From NCBI GenBank assembly GCA_017405115.1, contig JAFRBA010000122.1, forward strand, positions 1 through 6,740: a stretch of DNA of 6,740 nt. The letters are read 5' to 3'. Shown piece by piece: positions 1-6,036 of this stretch (positions within the stretch are counted from its first letter, which is position 1; each line of letters starts with the position of its first letter). Below the pieces are notes generated by a model that saw only the letters and a program-made list of their open reading frames with translations, had not been told where the DNA came from and did no database searches. Made by a program: the position numbers and the translations under genes. The stretch comes from Kiritimatiellia bacterium. Its GTDB lineage: Bacteria; Verrucomicrobiota; Kiritimatiellia; RFP12; UBA1067.

Positions 1-570
1 ACTTCCATGACGGCGAGGATTGATGCCACCGACCTTGTCCGTCATTCCAAGGAGACCGGGACGAGGTTCTACATCAACTTTCTTTACATCCTGTCAAAGG
101 TCCTGAACTCCCGCGAGGACTACAGGATGGGGTATCTTAGGAAAACGGACGAACTGATCTGTTACGACGTTATCAATCCCATACAGTACATCTTTCATGA
201 GGATACAGAGACCTTCACGCTCGTCTATACGGAATACGATGAGGACTACGAGGAGTTCTACGCAGCGGCTCTGCGGGATGCCGAAGAGGCAAAGAAGACC
301 AGGGAATACGGCTTTGACATCGTGAATCATCCCAACTGGTTCGATGCGTCGTGCATACCGTGGCTGTCCTACGATGCCATGCATCTTGAGCTGCCCGACG
401 TTCATATGTTCTTTGCGCCGATTATCAACTGGGGAAAATACAAGGAAGAAAACGGCAGGCTTGTAATGCCAGTGACCGTTCGCTTGAACCATGCGATCGC
501 CGATGGCTACCTGGTGGCAAACGTATTCCGTCTTCTGGAGCAGGAGATTGGGGTTTTCGCAGGGCTCTAA
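1..570 (+). CDS. CatA-like O-acetyltransferase (5' end outside window)
   Basis: This is a member of the chloramphenicol acetyltransferase (CAT) family, trimeric cytoplasmic enzymes that move acetyl from acetyl-CoA to a drug hydroxyl. The frame is open from base 1 (T-S-M-T-A-R-I-D), and the first Met at 7 aligns about 30 residues into typical CATs, so the true start lies left of the window. Seen in the sequence: an FYINFLYILSKVLNS stretch matching the helix CATs write as FYPAFIFLVTRVINS, a CIPWLSY segment matching SIIPWTSF, and NHAIADGY near the C-terminus. In the last motif the His (bases 490-492) corresponds to the catalytic general base of HHxxxDGYH. The second His of the motif and the His after DGY are Asn and Leu here, so drug specificity is uncertain. 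The C-terminus is about the usual place for the family. Base composition is intermediate. The gene after it is 68 bp downstream on the same strand. The family is fairly sure; chloramphenicol as substrate is inference. Confidence 0.82.
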   Translation, partial: TSMTARIDATDLVRHSKETGTRFYINFLYILSKVLNSREDYRMGYLRKTDELICYDVINPIQYIFHEDTETFTLVYTEYDEDYEEFYAAALRDAEEAKKTREYGFDIVNHPNWFDASCIPWLSYDAMHLELPDVHMFFAPIINWGKYKEENGRLVMPVTVRLNHAIADGYLVANVFRLLEQEIGVFAGL

Positions 571-638
571 TCGACAAAATCGGGATTTGTAGATGTGTAT
601 TTTTTTCTTGATATTTTGCAGAGGGGCGGAATAACCAA

Positions 639-1841
639 ATGAAGAAAACGGCGATTTTTACGATGGGTACGCGCGGAGATGTGCAGCCGTATATCTTTCT
701 ATCAAAGGAATTGATAAAGAATGGATATGAGGTAACACTTGGTTCTCATCCCTGCTGGAGAGCGTTGGTTGAAGACGCGGGGATACATTTTGAGCCGATC
801 GGGCCGGATATTGATATAGAGAAAGAAGCTGCGGCTATCAGGGGAGCAGTATCGAATCCCGCCCTGAGTATGCTCAAGACCATGAATTTTGTTTTTCGAA
901 TCATACAAGAATCTACAACCGAAGTATATGAGGCTTGCAAGGGAAAAGATTTAATCATTGTCAGCCACAGTCAAATGGGGGCTGTTGAAGCTGGGGTTCT
1001 TGGGATTCCAACGGTAAATGTGACGCTTCAAACGGAAATGATCGGAGAAAAACTACGGCCTCAGACCTTCAAAGACAAAGTCATTGGAGGAATGATAGCA
1101 AAGCAGGTGGCTAAGCCGTATAACAAGATTAGAAAGGTGTATGGACAAAAGCCTGTAAAATCGGCTGATGAAATAATGTCTGATCGACTTAATCTGATTC
1201 CTATAAGCCGATATGTTGTGGAAAGGAATCCATACTGGGAAGAAAAGAATGTACTCACAGGGTACTGGTATGACGAAGAAACGGAATATGTTCCTGACGA
1301 AAAGCTGGCAGAATTCATTGCGAGCGGTGATAAGCCTGTGATTCTTGCGCTTGGCGCGATGTCTTTTGAGGACAGATCTGAAAAAGAGAAGCTTGATATG
1401 TTTGTCAATGCTTTTAAGAAAACAGGATGCAGGGCGATCATTCAGGGATTCCAAAAGACAATGCGGGACTATGTATTGCCTGAAACTATGATGGCATGTG
1501 GAAGTGTGCCACACAGTTGGTTATTCAGACAAGGCAAGTTTGTCATACATCATTGTGGCTTTGGAACTTCTGCGGCGACGCTTGTTTATGGAATACCCTC
1601 TGTACCTGTTCCTCATGTGTTGGATCAATTGGGTTTCGCTATGCAACTTAATAATGTAAATGTAGCGACAAAACCGTTGAAAGCCAAGGACTTAAGCGAG
1701 GAAACGATTATAGCCAAGATCAAGGAAATGCATGATAGCTATGATGAAATGAAGAAGAATGCAGAAATGATTTCCGAAAGAATCAAGACAGAGGGTGGCG
1801 TAGGAGAGGCTGTCCGACTGATCAATGAATTAATCACTTGA
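639..1841 (+). CDS. Family 1 glycosyltransferase (sterol/macrolide UDP-glycosyltransferase type)
   Basis: This 400-residue protein is a GT-B fold, GT1-family glycosyltransferase that would transfer a sugar from a UDP- or other NDP-sugar to a small acceptor in the cytoplasm. The N-terminal half opens with TMGTRGDVQPY (residues 8-18), the signature of the Glyco_transf_28-type acceptor domain found in sterol glucosyltransferases and vancomycin-aglycone glucosyltransferases. The C-terminal nucleotide-sugar domain has VILALGAMS (235-242) and the donor-site block FVIHHCGFGTSAATLVYGIP (301-320), followed by P-HVLDQ (325-330). The Asp-Gln pair normally contacts the sugar. The usual HHGGxGT is HHCGFGT here. 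Length fits the family, and no signal peptide or membrane segment is seen. The start ATG at 639 follows a purine-rich AGAGGGG at 620-626, about 12 nt upstream, which is a rather long spacing. The acceptor is unknown: macrolide inactivation, another drug, a sterol or bile acid, or a secondary metabolite are all possible. Confidence 0.85.
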   Translation: MKKTAIFTMGTRGDVQPYIFLSKELIKNGYEVTLGSHPCWRALVEDAGIHFEPIGPDIDIEKEAAAIRGAVSNPALSMLKTMNFVFRIIQESTTEVYEACKGKDLIIVSHSQMGAVEAGVLGIPTVNVTLQTEMIGEKLRPQTFKDKVIGGMIAKQVAKPYNKIRKVYGQKPVKSADEIMSDRLNLIPISRYVVERNPYWEEKNVLTGYWYDEETEYVPDEKLAEFIASGDKPVILALGAMSFEDRSEKEKLDMFVNAFKKTGCRAIIQGFQKTMRDYVLPETMMACGSVPHSWLFRQGKFVIHHCGFGTSAATLVYGIPSVPVPHVLDQLGFAMQLNNVNVATKPLKAKDLSEETIIAKIKEMHDSYDEMKKNAEMISERIKTEGGVGEAVRLINELIT

Positions 1842-1860
1842 TTTAAATTAACACATATCG

Positions 1861-1888
1861 TTGATGTTGAAAAATTAGAAATCATAAT
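1861..1888 (+). promoter_or_regulatory. Candidate sigma70-type promoter for the radical SAM gene
   Basis: In the very AT-rich 97-bp gap before the radical SAM gene, TTGATG (1861-1866) and CATAAT (1883-1888) lie 16 bp apart and resemble -35 and -10 boxes. Transcription would begin near 1895, giving a 5' leader of roughly 45 nt. In DNA this AT-rich such matches also arise by chance, so this is only a candidate. It would allow expression separate from the glycosyltransferase. Confidence 0.35.
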
Positions 1889-1938
1889 CAAAAACTCTGA
1901 AAAACAAACTTTTTAATTTTGAAAAGGAAGGATATTAA

Positions 1939-2928
1939 ATGAAACACTTACCTAAAAGTACACCTACGGAAATATTGAATGACCCATACGGATTTACTTA
2001 CAAAGAAATGTCGGAAGTAATTGGAGAGGATAAAGCAAGAGCCTTATATACGGAATTATATAAACAGCCATTTCACAAAAAAAATCTATCAATATCAACA
2101 AAAAAAGTCTATAAAAGTAGCGATACTGAAAAGTATGTTTATGAATTGAAAGACAACAGGTATATCGAAACGGTTTTTATTAAACGGCGAGATGGTGGGA
2201 CTGTTTGCGTAAGTACGCAAGTTGGTTGTTCTGTTGGCTGTATTTTTTGTGAGTCCGGACGCAATGGTTTTGTTCGTAATCTAACACCGTCTGAAATTGT
2301 GCAGCAGGTCATATTGATACGTCAAAAAGTAAATCGTATCGTTTTTATGGGAATGGGAGAACCTTTATTCAATTACGACAACTTGATTGCAGCAATCCAT
2401 ATTCTTCGAGATAGAAATGGACTTAACTTTCCAACCGACGGCATTACCGTATCAACAGTTGGTCCAGTTAATCAATTAAAAAAATTGCGCGAAGAACATC
2501 TAAAAATTCAGTTGACAATATCTTTACATGCAGCAACACAGGCTGCGAGAAACTGTATCATTCCTCATATGCACATGTACGCTATTGAAGATGTTGTTAA
2601 GCAAGCATTGTCCTATTCACAAAGGCATAATCGAAAAGTGGTATTTGCGTATTTACTTTTACCAGGTATAAATGACCGTTCCTCAGATATAAGGCAACTT
2701 GCAAAATGGTTTAAGGGCAAAAATGTTATGATTAACGTGCTGCAATACAACCCGACGAGTAATTCAAAAATTAGAGCACCACAAAAACAAGAAATGGTTG
2801 CGTTCAAACATCAATTAGAGCAAACAGGACTTGAAGTTACCATGAGAGTTTCTCATGGTAGAGAGATTAAAGCAGCTTGTGGACAATTAGCTAATACATA
2901 TAATAAAGCCAAAAAACAACAAAAATAA
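1939..2928 (+). CDS. RlmN/Cfr-family radical SAM 23S rRNA (A2503) methyltransferase
   Basis: This 329-residue protein belongs to the radical SAM enzymes that methylate A2503 of 23S rRNA. RlmN makes 2-methyladenosine; Cfr makes 8-methyladenosine, which gives resistance to phenicols, lincosamides, oxazolidinones, pleuromutilins and streptogramin A. The 4Fe-4S motif CSVGCIFC uses Cys97, Cys101 and Cys104. Cys90 sits exactly seven residues before it, as Cys105 does in Cfr, and Cys314 in AACGQL matches the methyl-carrying Cys338 of Cfr. GMGEPLFNY (138-146) is the SAM-binding GGE-type motif. QVGC, GFxRNLT and GMGEPL are closer to RlmN wording than to Cfr (QCGC, GMGEAL). The N-terminal domain is short and the protein is slightly smaller than either family. 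AAGGAAGGA (1924-1932), 6 nt before ATG, is a strong ribosome site and fixes the start. The gene is the most AT-rich in the window and is followed by its own terminator, both suggesting transfer. The family is certain; C2 versus C8 specificity cannot be read from sequence alone. Confidence 0.9.
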   Translation: MKHLPKSTPTEILNDPYGFTYKEMSEVIGEDKARALYTELYKQPFHKKNLSISTKKVYKSSDTEKYVYELKDNRYIETVFIKRRDGGTVCVSTQVGCSVGCIFCESGRNGFVRNLTPSEIVQQVILIRQKVNRIVFMGMGEPLFNYDNLIAAIHILRDRNGLNFPTDGITVSTVGPVNQLKKLREEHLKIQLTISLHAATQAARNCIIPHMHMYAIEDVVKQALSYSQRHNRKVVFAYLLLPGINDRSSDIRQLAKWFKGKNVMINVLQYNPTSNSKIRAPQKQEMVAFKHQLEQTGLEVTMRVSHGREIKAACGQLANTYNKAKKQQK

Positions 2929-2958
2929 TTTAATTAAAAGAGCCAGACGCACAGACGC

Positions 2959-3007
2959 AGAGCCGATAATATGCAGTTTGAAATACTGCTGTTATCGGCT
3001 CTTTTTT
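2959..3007 (+). terminator. Strong intrinsic terminator after the radical SAM gene
   Basis: AGAGCCGATAA (2959-2969) pairs perfectly with TTATCGGCTCT (2992-3002). A further GCAG/CTGC pairing sits across a small bulge inside the stem, and the arm runs into six T residues (3002-3007). The U-tract is on the plus strand only, so it ends transcripts of the radical SAM gene 30 bp after its stop codon. It would not stop transcripts coming from the IS. Confidence 0.88.
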
Positions 3008-3159
3008 GATTTTAATTTGTGCCCCCAATAACCATATTGGAGCAAAATCAGAACTGTTGCTTGTCGTTCTTTGATTTCCGCAGCAGCTTTGAAAAATCAA
3101 AGCCGCCGTTTCTTTTTATTTTGACTTAAAAAAATTCAAGTTTGCGCGGGTGCTCCTTC
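3008..3159. other. AT-rich remnant stretch with a stem-loop, up to the AT/GC junction
   Basis: There is no convincing complete gene here. CTTTGATTT (3069-3077) can pair with AAATCAAAG (3094-3102); an alternative compact hairpin is GCTTTGA (3086-3092) with TCAAAGC (3097-3103) around an AAAA loop. A T-rich run follows on the plus strand (3108-3122), so this could be a second, weaker terminator. On the minus strand, bases 3125 to 3048 encode a 25-codon protein-like tail (contains GGFDFSKLLRKSKN) ending in TGA, with a stop immediately upstream. It may be the C-terminus of a truncated mobile-element gene. The base composition changes sharply near 3138, from AT-rich to GC-rich, probably the edge of the acquired DNA. 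Confidence 0.4.
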
Positions 3160-3166
3160 ACATGCC
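3160..3166. repeat. Left target-site duplication of the IS21 element
   Basis: ACATGCC lies directly outside the left IS tip (TGCTTATT...) and is repeated exactly outside the right tip at 5784-5790. A 7-bp duplication is within the 4-8 bp range usual for IS21-family insertions. Its perfect match indicates that the two ends moved together and that the insertion is not old. Confidence 0.85.
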
Positions 3167-3259
3167 TGCTTATTACGCTTTTCTCGGTGTGGTGTTCCGC
3201 GGTTCGTCGGTGCGCCGTTCCACGGTGCGTCGGTGCGCGCGTATGCGCATAATCGGTGC
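3167..3259. repeat. IS left end (istB-distal end): inverted repeat with four 23-bp phased TCGGTG motifs
   Basis: After the TG tip, the motif TCGGTGY begins at 3184, 3207, 3230 and 3253, each exactly 23 bp from the last. The first two copies continue to TTCC (3184-3198, 3207-3221), which is also seen at the other end. IS21-family ends are known to carry several repeats that bind the transposase IstA, and 23 bp is close to two helical turns, so all copies face the same side of the DNA. The repeat match is seen directly; IstA binding is inferred from the family. Confidence 0.8.
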
Positions 3260-3287
3260 GGGCGGGCCGCGTGACCGCGCCCGCACC
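3255..3287. other. GC-rich stem-loop just past istB
   Basis: GGTGCGGGCG (3255-3264) pairs perfectly with CGCCCGCACC (3278-3287) around a 13-nt loop. It lies 27 bp downstream of the istB stop codon and overlaps the fourth end repeat. It may terminate or stabilise the istAB transcript, but there is no T-tract on the minus strand after it. A role as a classical intrinsic terminator is therefore doubtful. Confidence 0.45.
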
Positions 3288-3313
3288 TGCGATGCCGCAA
3301 TTCTAACCCATGT

Positions 3314-4057
3314 TTAGCCGATGTCGCTCATTCGCTTGCGCATCGACTCGTCCCCCTCGATGTGGATGACGTAGGAGTTGTGCACGATGCGGTCGACGAT
3401 CGCCTCGGCTATCGCATCTCCTCCGAGCTTCTTCGCCCAGCCGCCGGCTCCGAACTGCGAGCAGAGCATCAGCGACCCGCGGGTGTTGCGCGCCTCGACG
3501 ATCTCGAGCACCTCGCGGGCCTCGCCCTCCCTGAGCGGCTCGAGCATCCAGTCGTCGATTATCAGCAGGTCGCACTTCACGTACTTCTTCTTGACCTTCG
3601 CCCATTCCTCGTCCTTCTTCACGCACAGGTCGTCGAGCATCTCGGGCAGGCGCACGTAGCGCACGCTGAAGAACGCGTTGCATGCGGCAACGCCCAGCGC
3701 GCAGCCGATCCAGGTCTTGCCGGCCCCGGTCGCGCCGGTGATGACGACGTTGCGCGCCTCGCGTATCCAGCTGCAGCCGGCGAGGTCGACCATGCGCTCG
3801 CGGTCGAGCTTGCGGTCCGGGTCGTAGCGGACGTCGGCTATGTTTGCGTCGGGCGCCGAGAACGCGGCCTGGCGCAGCAGGCGCATGCGCTTGTTGACGC
3901 GCCGCGCGTCCCACTCGGCGTCGACGATCATCGCGAGCAGCTCGTCGAAGTCCATCCCCGCCGCGCCCGGGGCGTCGCCGAGGTCGCGGTAGGCCCTCGC
4001 CATCGTCGTCATCCTCATCTCGAACAGCTTGTCCATCGTCGATTGCATCGCCGTCAT
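3314..4057 (-). CDS. istB: IS21-family helper ATPase IstB
   Basis: IstB is a DnaC/DnaA-like AAA+ ATPase that assembles on target DNA, bends it and activates the IstA transposase. This 247-residue protein has the normal length. An N-terminal helical region (about 1-95) precedes the ATPase core. Walker A is GATGAGKT (108-115), Walker B is LLIIDD (164-169), a sensor-like LCSQF lies at 198-202, and DRIVH (222-226) is the usual arginine-containing segment near the end. The ATG at 4057 is preceded by AAGGAGG inside the end of istA and lies only 2 bp after the istA stop, so translation is probably coupled. All key residues are present, so it should be functional. Confidence 0.93.
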   Translation of the reverse strand: MTAMQSTMDKLFEMRMTTMARAYRDLGDAPGAAGMDFDELLAMIVDAEWDARRVNKRMRLLRQAAFSAPDANIADVRYDPDRKLDRERMVDLAGCSWIREARNVVITGATGAGKTWIGCALGVAACNAFFSVRYVRLPEMLDDLCVKKDEEWAKVKKKYVKCDLLIIDDWMLEPLREGEAREVLEIVEARNTRGSLMLCSQFGAGGWAKKLGGDAIAEAIVDRIVHNSYVIHIEGDESMRKRMSDIG

Positions 4058-4059
4058 GG

Positions 4060-5607
4060 CTATTCCTCCTTGTCATCGTCGCCGCCGGGCCGTGCGCCGG
4101 CATCGTAGTAGTCGCCGCCGCGAAGGTACGCATGGCTGTCGGAATCGTCCGGCTTGTCGGCCGTCAGCTTGGCGGCTATGGTCCTCACGGTCTTGTAGCT
4201 GGGGTTGCGCGAGTATCCCAGCGCCTTGGCGCACGCTTCCTCCAGGATCCCGTCGCCATGGCGGCGCCCCAGGTCGAGCAGGGCGCGGCAGGTTCGGTAG
4301 GCCTGCTGCTCGACGGTGCGCGACCGCAGCATCGCGTCGACGACGGCCGCGGTGGAGGGTCCCTTCTCCGCACCCCACCTGCGGAACCGGCCGCCGTTCC
4401 ATTCCGCGTAGTCGCGGTGGGCCTCGGGCATGTGCCCGGGATTCGTGGAGTACTGGCCCTTTGCGCCGTGGAGGCGGGGATGCGTCGCCACGCGCTCGCC
4501 GTCGACGGCGATCGTGACCGCGGCGGAGGTGGCGGATATGTCGGCGCGCTTGCGCAGGCAGGTGAACGGGACGGAGTAGAACATGCCCTCGAAGGCCACG
4601 TGGTAGTTAAACTGTACGGTGGCGGACTTGTGCACGACTATGCGGTACGGGTGCGCCGGCAGCGGGATGAGCGAGCCCTTCTCCTGGCCGAGATACTCGC
4701 TCTCCCTGCTGCCATCGCGCTTCTGGAACGGTCGCGCGTTTATGGCCGCGACCTTGGCGACGAGCGCCGCGTTGAGCTCCGCGAGCGACAGGAAGGCGCG
4801 GTCCCGCAGCGGGGCCATGGCCTGCCGCTCGACCAGGCCGACGGCGGCCTCCACGGACCCCTTGTCCCTCGGCCTCCTCGGGCGGGCGGGGACGACGGCG
4901 CAGCCGTAGTGCTCGGCCATGCGGCGGTACTGCTCGTTGACGATCAGCTCCTCGACGGTGTTCTTCACTACGCCCGTCTTGCAGTTGTCCGGCACGAGTA
5001 TCGGCGTCGAGCCGCCGAAGAAGGCGAACGCGTGGACGTGCGCCGTGACCCAGGACTCCTCTCCCATGTCGGGGAACGCCTCGGCGAACGTGTACTGCGA
5101 CCAGGGGAGGCATGCGACGAACACCCACGCCTTCATGGCAAGGCCCGTGTCCGGGTCGTAGTACTCCATGGGGTCGCCCGCCCAGTCGACCTCGGTCCTC
5201 TCGCCGCGCTTGCAGCCGATCCGCATCGTGAACGCGTTCGCCTCGGCCCACCTGCGGTGCTGCTGGCAGAACGCGGAGTACTGGTACGGCTCGCCGCCCG
5301 ACGCGACCGCGTCCTCGCAGTACTCGTTCCAGCAGAGGGTCAGCGTTACGCCGCGGCGCATCAGCTCGGCGTCGACCCTCTCGTGGTCTATCGGGAATTT
5401 CTTCGCGCCACGTTCCTTCTTCGGATACAGCCGCGCGCGTATCGCCGCATCGTCCATCTCCTCCGGCAGCGGCCATTCCAGCCCCGCCGCCCGCGCGTGC
5501 TTCTCGACTTCCTGCACCGTCGAGGGCGCGCATCCGCACGAGTGCGCGGTGTTGACCTGGCTCACCCCCATCGCGCGCAACCGCATGATCTCTCGGTACT
5601 TGACCAT
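4060..5607 (-). CDS. istA: IS21-family transposase IstA (DDE integrase-type)
   Basis: IstA cuts and joins the IS ends with an RNase H-fold DDE catalytic core. The 515-residue protein begins with a helix-turn-helix DNA-binding region (about 1-40, with GVSQVNTAHSCGCAPSTVQE). The catalytic acidic residues fit Asp141 in EVDWAGD, Asp207 in VPDNCK and Glu253 in DKGSVEAAVG, with spacing typical of IS21 and retroviral-type integrases. A beta-rich C-terminal domain (about 320-380, with YHVAFEGMFYSVPF) follows. The start ATG at 5607 has AAAGGA about 5 nt upstream on the minus strand. The last codons contain the istB ribosome site. No frameshift or premature stop is seen. The very acidic tail (GGDDDKEE) is partly dictated by that ribosome site. 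Confidence 0.93.
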   Translation of the reverse strand: MVKYREIMRLRAMGVSQVNTAHSCGCAPSTVQEVEKHARAAGLEWPLPEEMDDAAIRARLYPKKERGAKKFPIDHERVDAELMRRGVTLTLCWNEYCEDAVASGGEPYQYSAFCQQHRRWAEANAFTMRIGCKRGERTEVDWAGDPMEYYDPDTGLAMKAWVFVACLPWSQYTFAEAFPDMGEESWVTAHVHAFAFFGGSTPILVPDNCKTGVVKNTVEELIVNEQYRRMAEHYGCAVVPARPRRPRDKGSVEAAVGLVERQAMAPLRDRAFLSLAELNAALVAKVAAINARPFQKRDGSRESEYLGQEKGSLIPLPAHPYRIVVHKSATVQFNYHVAFEGMFYSVPFTCLRKRADISATSAAVTIAVDGERVATHPRLHGAKGQYSTNPGHMPEAHRDYAEWNGGRFRRWGAEKGPSTAAVVDAMLRSRTVEQQAYRTCRALLDLGRRHGDGILEEACAKALGYSRNPSYKTVRTIAAKLTADKPDDSDSHAYLRGGDYYDAGARPGGDDDKEE

Positions 5608-5658
5608 TTTCTTCCTTTCTCTCGATGGCCATGGGGCGCCCTTCGCGTCCCCTGCGAT

Positions 5659-5696
5659 CGATTTTAGAAAGGAAAAGCCCGGCGACCGCCGGGCTT
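5659..5696 (-). terminator. Terminator-like hairpin between the IS right end and istA
   Basis: AAGCCCGGCG (5675-5684) and CGCCGGGCTT (5687-5696) form a perfect inverted repeat. Read on the minus strand, the stem is followed by TTTTCCTTTC, so it looks like a factor-independent terminator facing istA, about 70 bp before its start. It would stop transcripts entering from the chromosome and so keep transposase expression low wherever the IS lands. The very small loop means the innermost pairs must open. The insulating function is inference. Confidence 0.5.
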
Positions 5697-5713
5697 GCTG
5701 GCTGCATCGGCGT

Positions 5714-5783
5714 GCACCGACGCGTTATGGAACGGCACGCCGATGACGCATGGAATCATGCACCGATTGGCGCGCAATAATCA
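5714..5783. repeat. IS right end (istA side): inverted repeat with three 23-bp phased motifs
   Basis: Read inward on the minus strand, the end starts TGATTATTGCGC. It then has TCGG motifs beginning at plus-strand positions 5766, 5743 and 5720, again exactly 23 bp apart and in register with the left-end copies. GTGCCGTTCCA here matches GCGCCGTTCCA at the left end. The fourth copy present on the left is missing; in its place is the sequence leading to the terminator-like hairpin. The difference between ends may let IstA tell left from right, as inference. Confidence 0.8.
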
Positions 5784-5790
5784 ACATGCC
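5784..5790. repeat. Right target-site duplication of the IS21 element
   Basis: ACATGCC follows directly after the right IS tip (...AATAATCA) and is identical to the copy at 3160-3166. One copy is the original target; the other arose on insertion. Confidence 0.85.
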
Positions 5791-6036
5791 CAGGGCAGTT
5801 GCATCGCAGCCTGCAATACTTCCATCGGCAACATCGGTAAAGCCTTGGAGAAGTGCTTCGACAACGGGTTCGTCGACTCACTCCTAGCTATCAATTGATG
5901 GGAAAGGTAACCGAGGAAATCGACGTCCTCGCAAAGAGCGTTAGTTATCGGCGTATCGTGGAATGAGCCATCGGCGAAGTGCGGAACACCTATCGACACA
6001 TCTTGGAATCGCCATCGGTCAAGCGCGCAGTATGCA

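Larger units (their letters stand above)
3167..5783 (-). mobile_element. Complete IS21-family insertion sequence (2617 bp)
   Basis: The element carries istA (transposase) and istB (AAA+ helper ATPase) in the usual order and orientation, read right to left. Both tips start with TG when read inward: TGCTTATTACGC on the left and TGATTATTGCGC on the right. The ends form imperfect inverted repeats that align without gaps for nearly 70 bp, and a 7-bp direct repeat, ACATGCC, flanks the element. Length and gene order are normal for IS21, and both open frames are intact, so it may be active. The GC-rich composition matches the right flank, not the AT-rich genes on the left. No passenger gene is present. 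Confidence 0.92.

Noticed and set aside
571..606. Weak terminator after the acetyltransferase gene
   Set aside because: ACAAA/TTTGT gives only a 5-bp stem and the T-run lies about 10 nt further on, so termination is not supported; the gene may be co-transcribed with the glycosyltransferase.
94..1514. Minus-strand frames opposite the acetyltransferase and glycosyltransferase
   Set aside because: The plus-strand proteins match known families throughout; the antisense peptides show no family features.
1864..1878. Possible leader peptide (Met-Leu-Lys-Asn-stop) before the radical SAM gene
   Set aside because: It overlaps the candidate -35 box, has no ribosome site and would not be transcribed from the proposed promoter.
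3184..3259. Regular short repeats as a possible CRISPR array
   Set aside because: The unit is only about 6-15 bp with a 23-bp period, the repeats mirror those at the other IS end, and there are no spacers of CRISPR size.
3303..4133. Long frames on both strands over istB (minus 3303-4133, plus 3362-4108)
   Set aside because: They are shadows of IstB, which alone carries Walker A and Walker B motifs and a coupled ribosome site.
4132..5667. 511-codon plus-strand frame opposite istA
   Set aside because: It lies antisense to the clearly recognised IstA and has an Arg/Val/Ala/Leu-rich composition typical of shadows in GC-rich DNA. No family motif is visible.
4607..5707. Minus-strand frame of 366 codons overlapping istA in another phase
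   Set aside because: Extremely rich in Arg, Gly and Pro; it is a frame shadow of istA.
5695..5898. 67-codon plus-strand frame across the IS right border
   Set aside because: It starts inside the IS end repeats and continues into flanking DNA, so it is a chimera made by the insertion. It also shares its third codon positions with the opposing minus frame, so its codon bias is not independent evidence.
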